From Labilibaculum sp. DW002 (GTDB lineage Bacteria; Bacteroidota; Bacteroidia; Bacteroidales; Marinifilaceae), in assembly GCF_029029525.1 (NCBI RefSeq), contig NZ_JAKJSC010000005.1:1-64000 (forward strand): 64,000 bases of DNA. Reading direction: 5' to 3'. The notes below the pieces were generated by a model. It searched no databases. It was not told the origin of the DNA and saw only the letters and a program-made list of their open reading frames with translations. Below are positions 63,405 to 64,000 of this stretch, one piece after another (position 1 is the first letter of the stretch; every line of letters begins with the position of its first letter). Both the position numbers and the translations under genes were made by a program.

Positions 63405-64000
63405 ATGGAACAATTGAGAATCGAATCAGAGAGATGTTCTCAGGTGTCTCGTTTTAAAAGGTGGGGTCATAAGGGCTATAGTGTGTTTCAAAGTCTGAAA
63501 CTAAAAATCACAATAGGTTGTCTTGTAGTGACATATCTTAGTATCGCCACTTTTAAAAATGCTAGTGCTCAAACAGAAATCATCTATGTAAACCAGGATC
63601 AGAAACTGGATGAGGTGGTTGTGAGTGCATTGAGAACACCCGTAACATACTCTCAGGTTGCCAGAGTGGTAACCGTAATGGAGAGAGATGAAATTAATGC
63701 CGCACCGGTACAGAGTGTGCAGGATCTTTTGGAGCATCTGCTGAATGTGGATGTACGACAGAGAGGAAATCATGGAGTGCAGGCCGACGTGAGTATTCGC
63801 GGAGGCAGTTTCGATCAAACAATGATTCTGTTAAATGGAGTGAATATCACCGATCCCCAGACAGGTCACCTAAGCATGAATCTTCCGGTAGATCTGGAAA
63901 GTATTGAGCGTGTTGAAATTCTTCAAGGACCTGGCGCTAGAGTCTTCGGTCCCAATGCGTTTAGCGGAGCGATCAATTTTATTACCGGCACCAAAAATAA
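63405..64000 (+). CDS. TonB-dependent receptor, 5' part, cut by the window end
   Basis: The frame from ATG 63405 stays open to the last base (198 residues seen). A long N-terminus (about 1-35, RFKRWGHKGYSVFQSLKLK) precedes a signal-type hydrophobic segment (about 36-55), a TonB-box-like DEVVVSA (about 69), and a plug domain (VQDLLEHLLNVDVRQRG, VSIRGGSFDQTMILLNGVNI, VEILQGPGARVFGPNAFSGA). The extended N-terminus resembles a subgroup of receptors in Bacteroidota; the substrate cannot be told. The coding sequence from about 63600 looks richer in G and C than its neighbours. Confidence 0.88.
   Translation, partial: MEQLRIESERCSQVSRFKRWGHKGYSVFQSLKLKITIGCLVVTYLSIATFKNASAQTEIIYVNQDQKLDEVVVSALRTPVTYSQVARVVTVMERDEINAAPVQSVQDLLEHLLNVDVRQRGNHGVQADVSIRGGSFDQTMILLNGVNITDPQTGHLSMNLPVDLESIERVEILQGPGARVFGPNAFSGAINFITGTKN

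Noticed and set aside
63501-63818. A 105-residue minus-strand ORF at the right edge
   Set aside because: It is antisense to the clear TonB-dependent receptor frame that starts at 63405.

Overview
The window is an AT-rich chromosome segment of a Bacteroidota bacterium, most likely a marine, Marinifilum/Labilibaculum-like member. This rests on the type IX secretion sorting domain, a PorP/SprF–OmpA gene pair, LruC and BtuG-type lipoproteins, weak Shine-Dalgarno sites and repeated TAnnTTTG promoter boxes. Genus-level placement is inference only.

Layout. 1-7.7 kb: the 3' part of a giant repeat adhesin exported by type IX secretion, then PorP/SprF and OmpA-family genes. 8.0-11.5 kb: a tightly coupled four-gene signalling operon whose first product is a stand-alone cobalamin-binding protein with the residues of CarH-type B12 photoreceptors, followed by two histidine-kinase proteins. 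11.6-13.0 kb: two intact tRNA-Arg(ACG) genes with at least four decayed tRNA copies and tRNA-terminator repeats, all on the minus strand. 13.2-18.0 kb: an AsmA-like protein and an LruC lipoprotein. 18.5-25.8 kb (minus): a metal efflux cluster (TolC, CusA/CzcA-type RND pump, adaptor) with His-rich and Cys-rich small lipoproteins. 26.0-27.4 kb: a frameshifted coiled-coil membrane gene and a helical protein.

27.6-37.7 kb is the most unusual part. It is a run of seven consecutive gene cassettes. Each begins with a GTT core and ends with an 8-10 nt perfect complement of its own first bases, followed by a long imperfect palindrome. This is the architecture of integron attC sites, and no integrase is present in the window. 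Cargo includes a DUF1648 membrane protein, a HEPN-like protein, a secreted YD-like protein, a coiled-coil membrane protein, an alpha/beta hydrolase with a GNAT acetyltransferase, an unknown protein, and a reversed AraC/lipoprotein block. Two of the sites carry the same 462-bp decayed transposase remnant.

39.5-50.3 kb: a cobalamin uptake locus with three cobalamin riboswitches controlling BtuF-C-D-like ABC genes, a BtuB-like receptor, and a second BtuB-like receptor followed by a BtuG-like surface lipoprotein. It would supply the cofactor used by the 8-kb B12 sensor. 50.4-64 kb is ordinary chromosome: GH20 hexosaminidase, CHAD protein, PBP1A, a FIST protein with a hybrid histidine kinase, TruA, a C69 dipeptidase, SRPBCC and VOC proteins, and the start of another TonB-dependent receptor that runs off the window.
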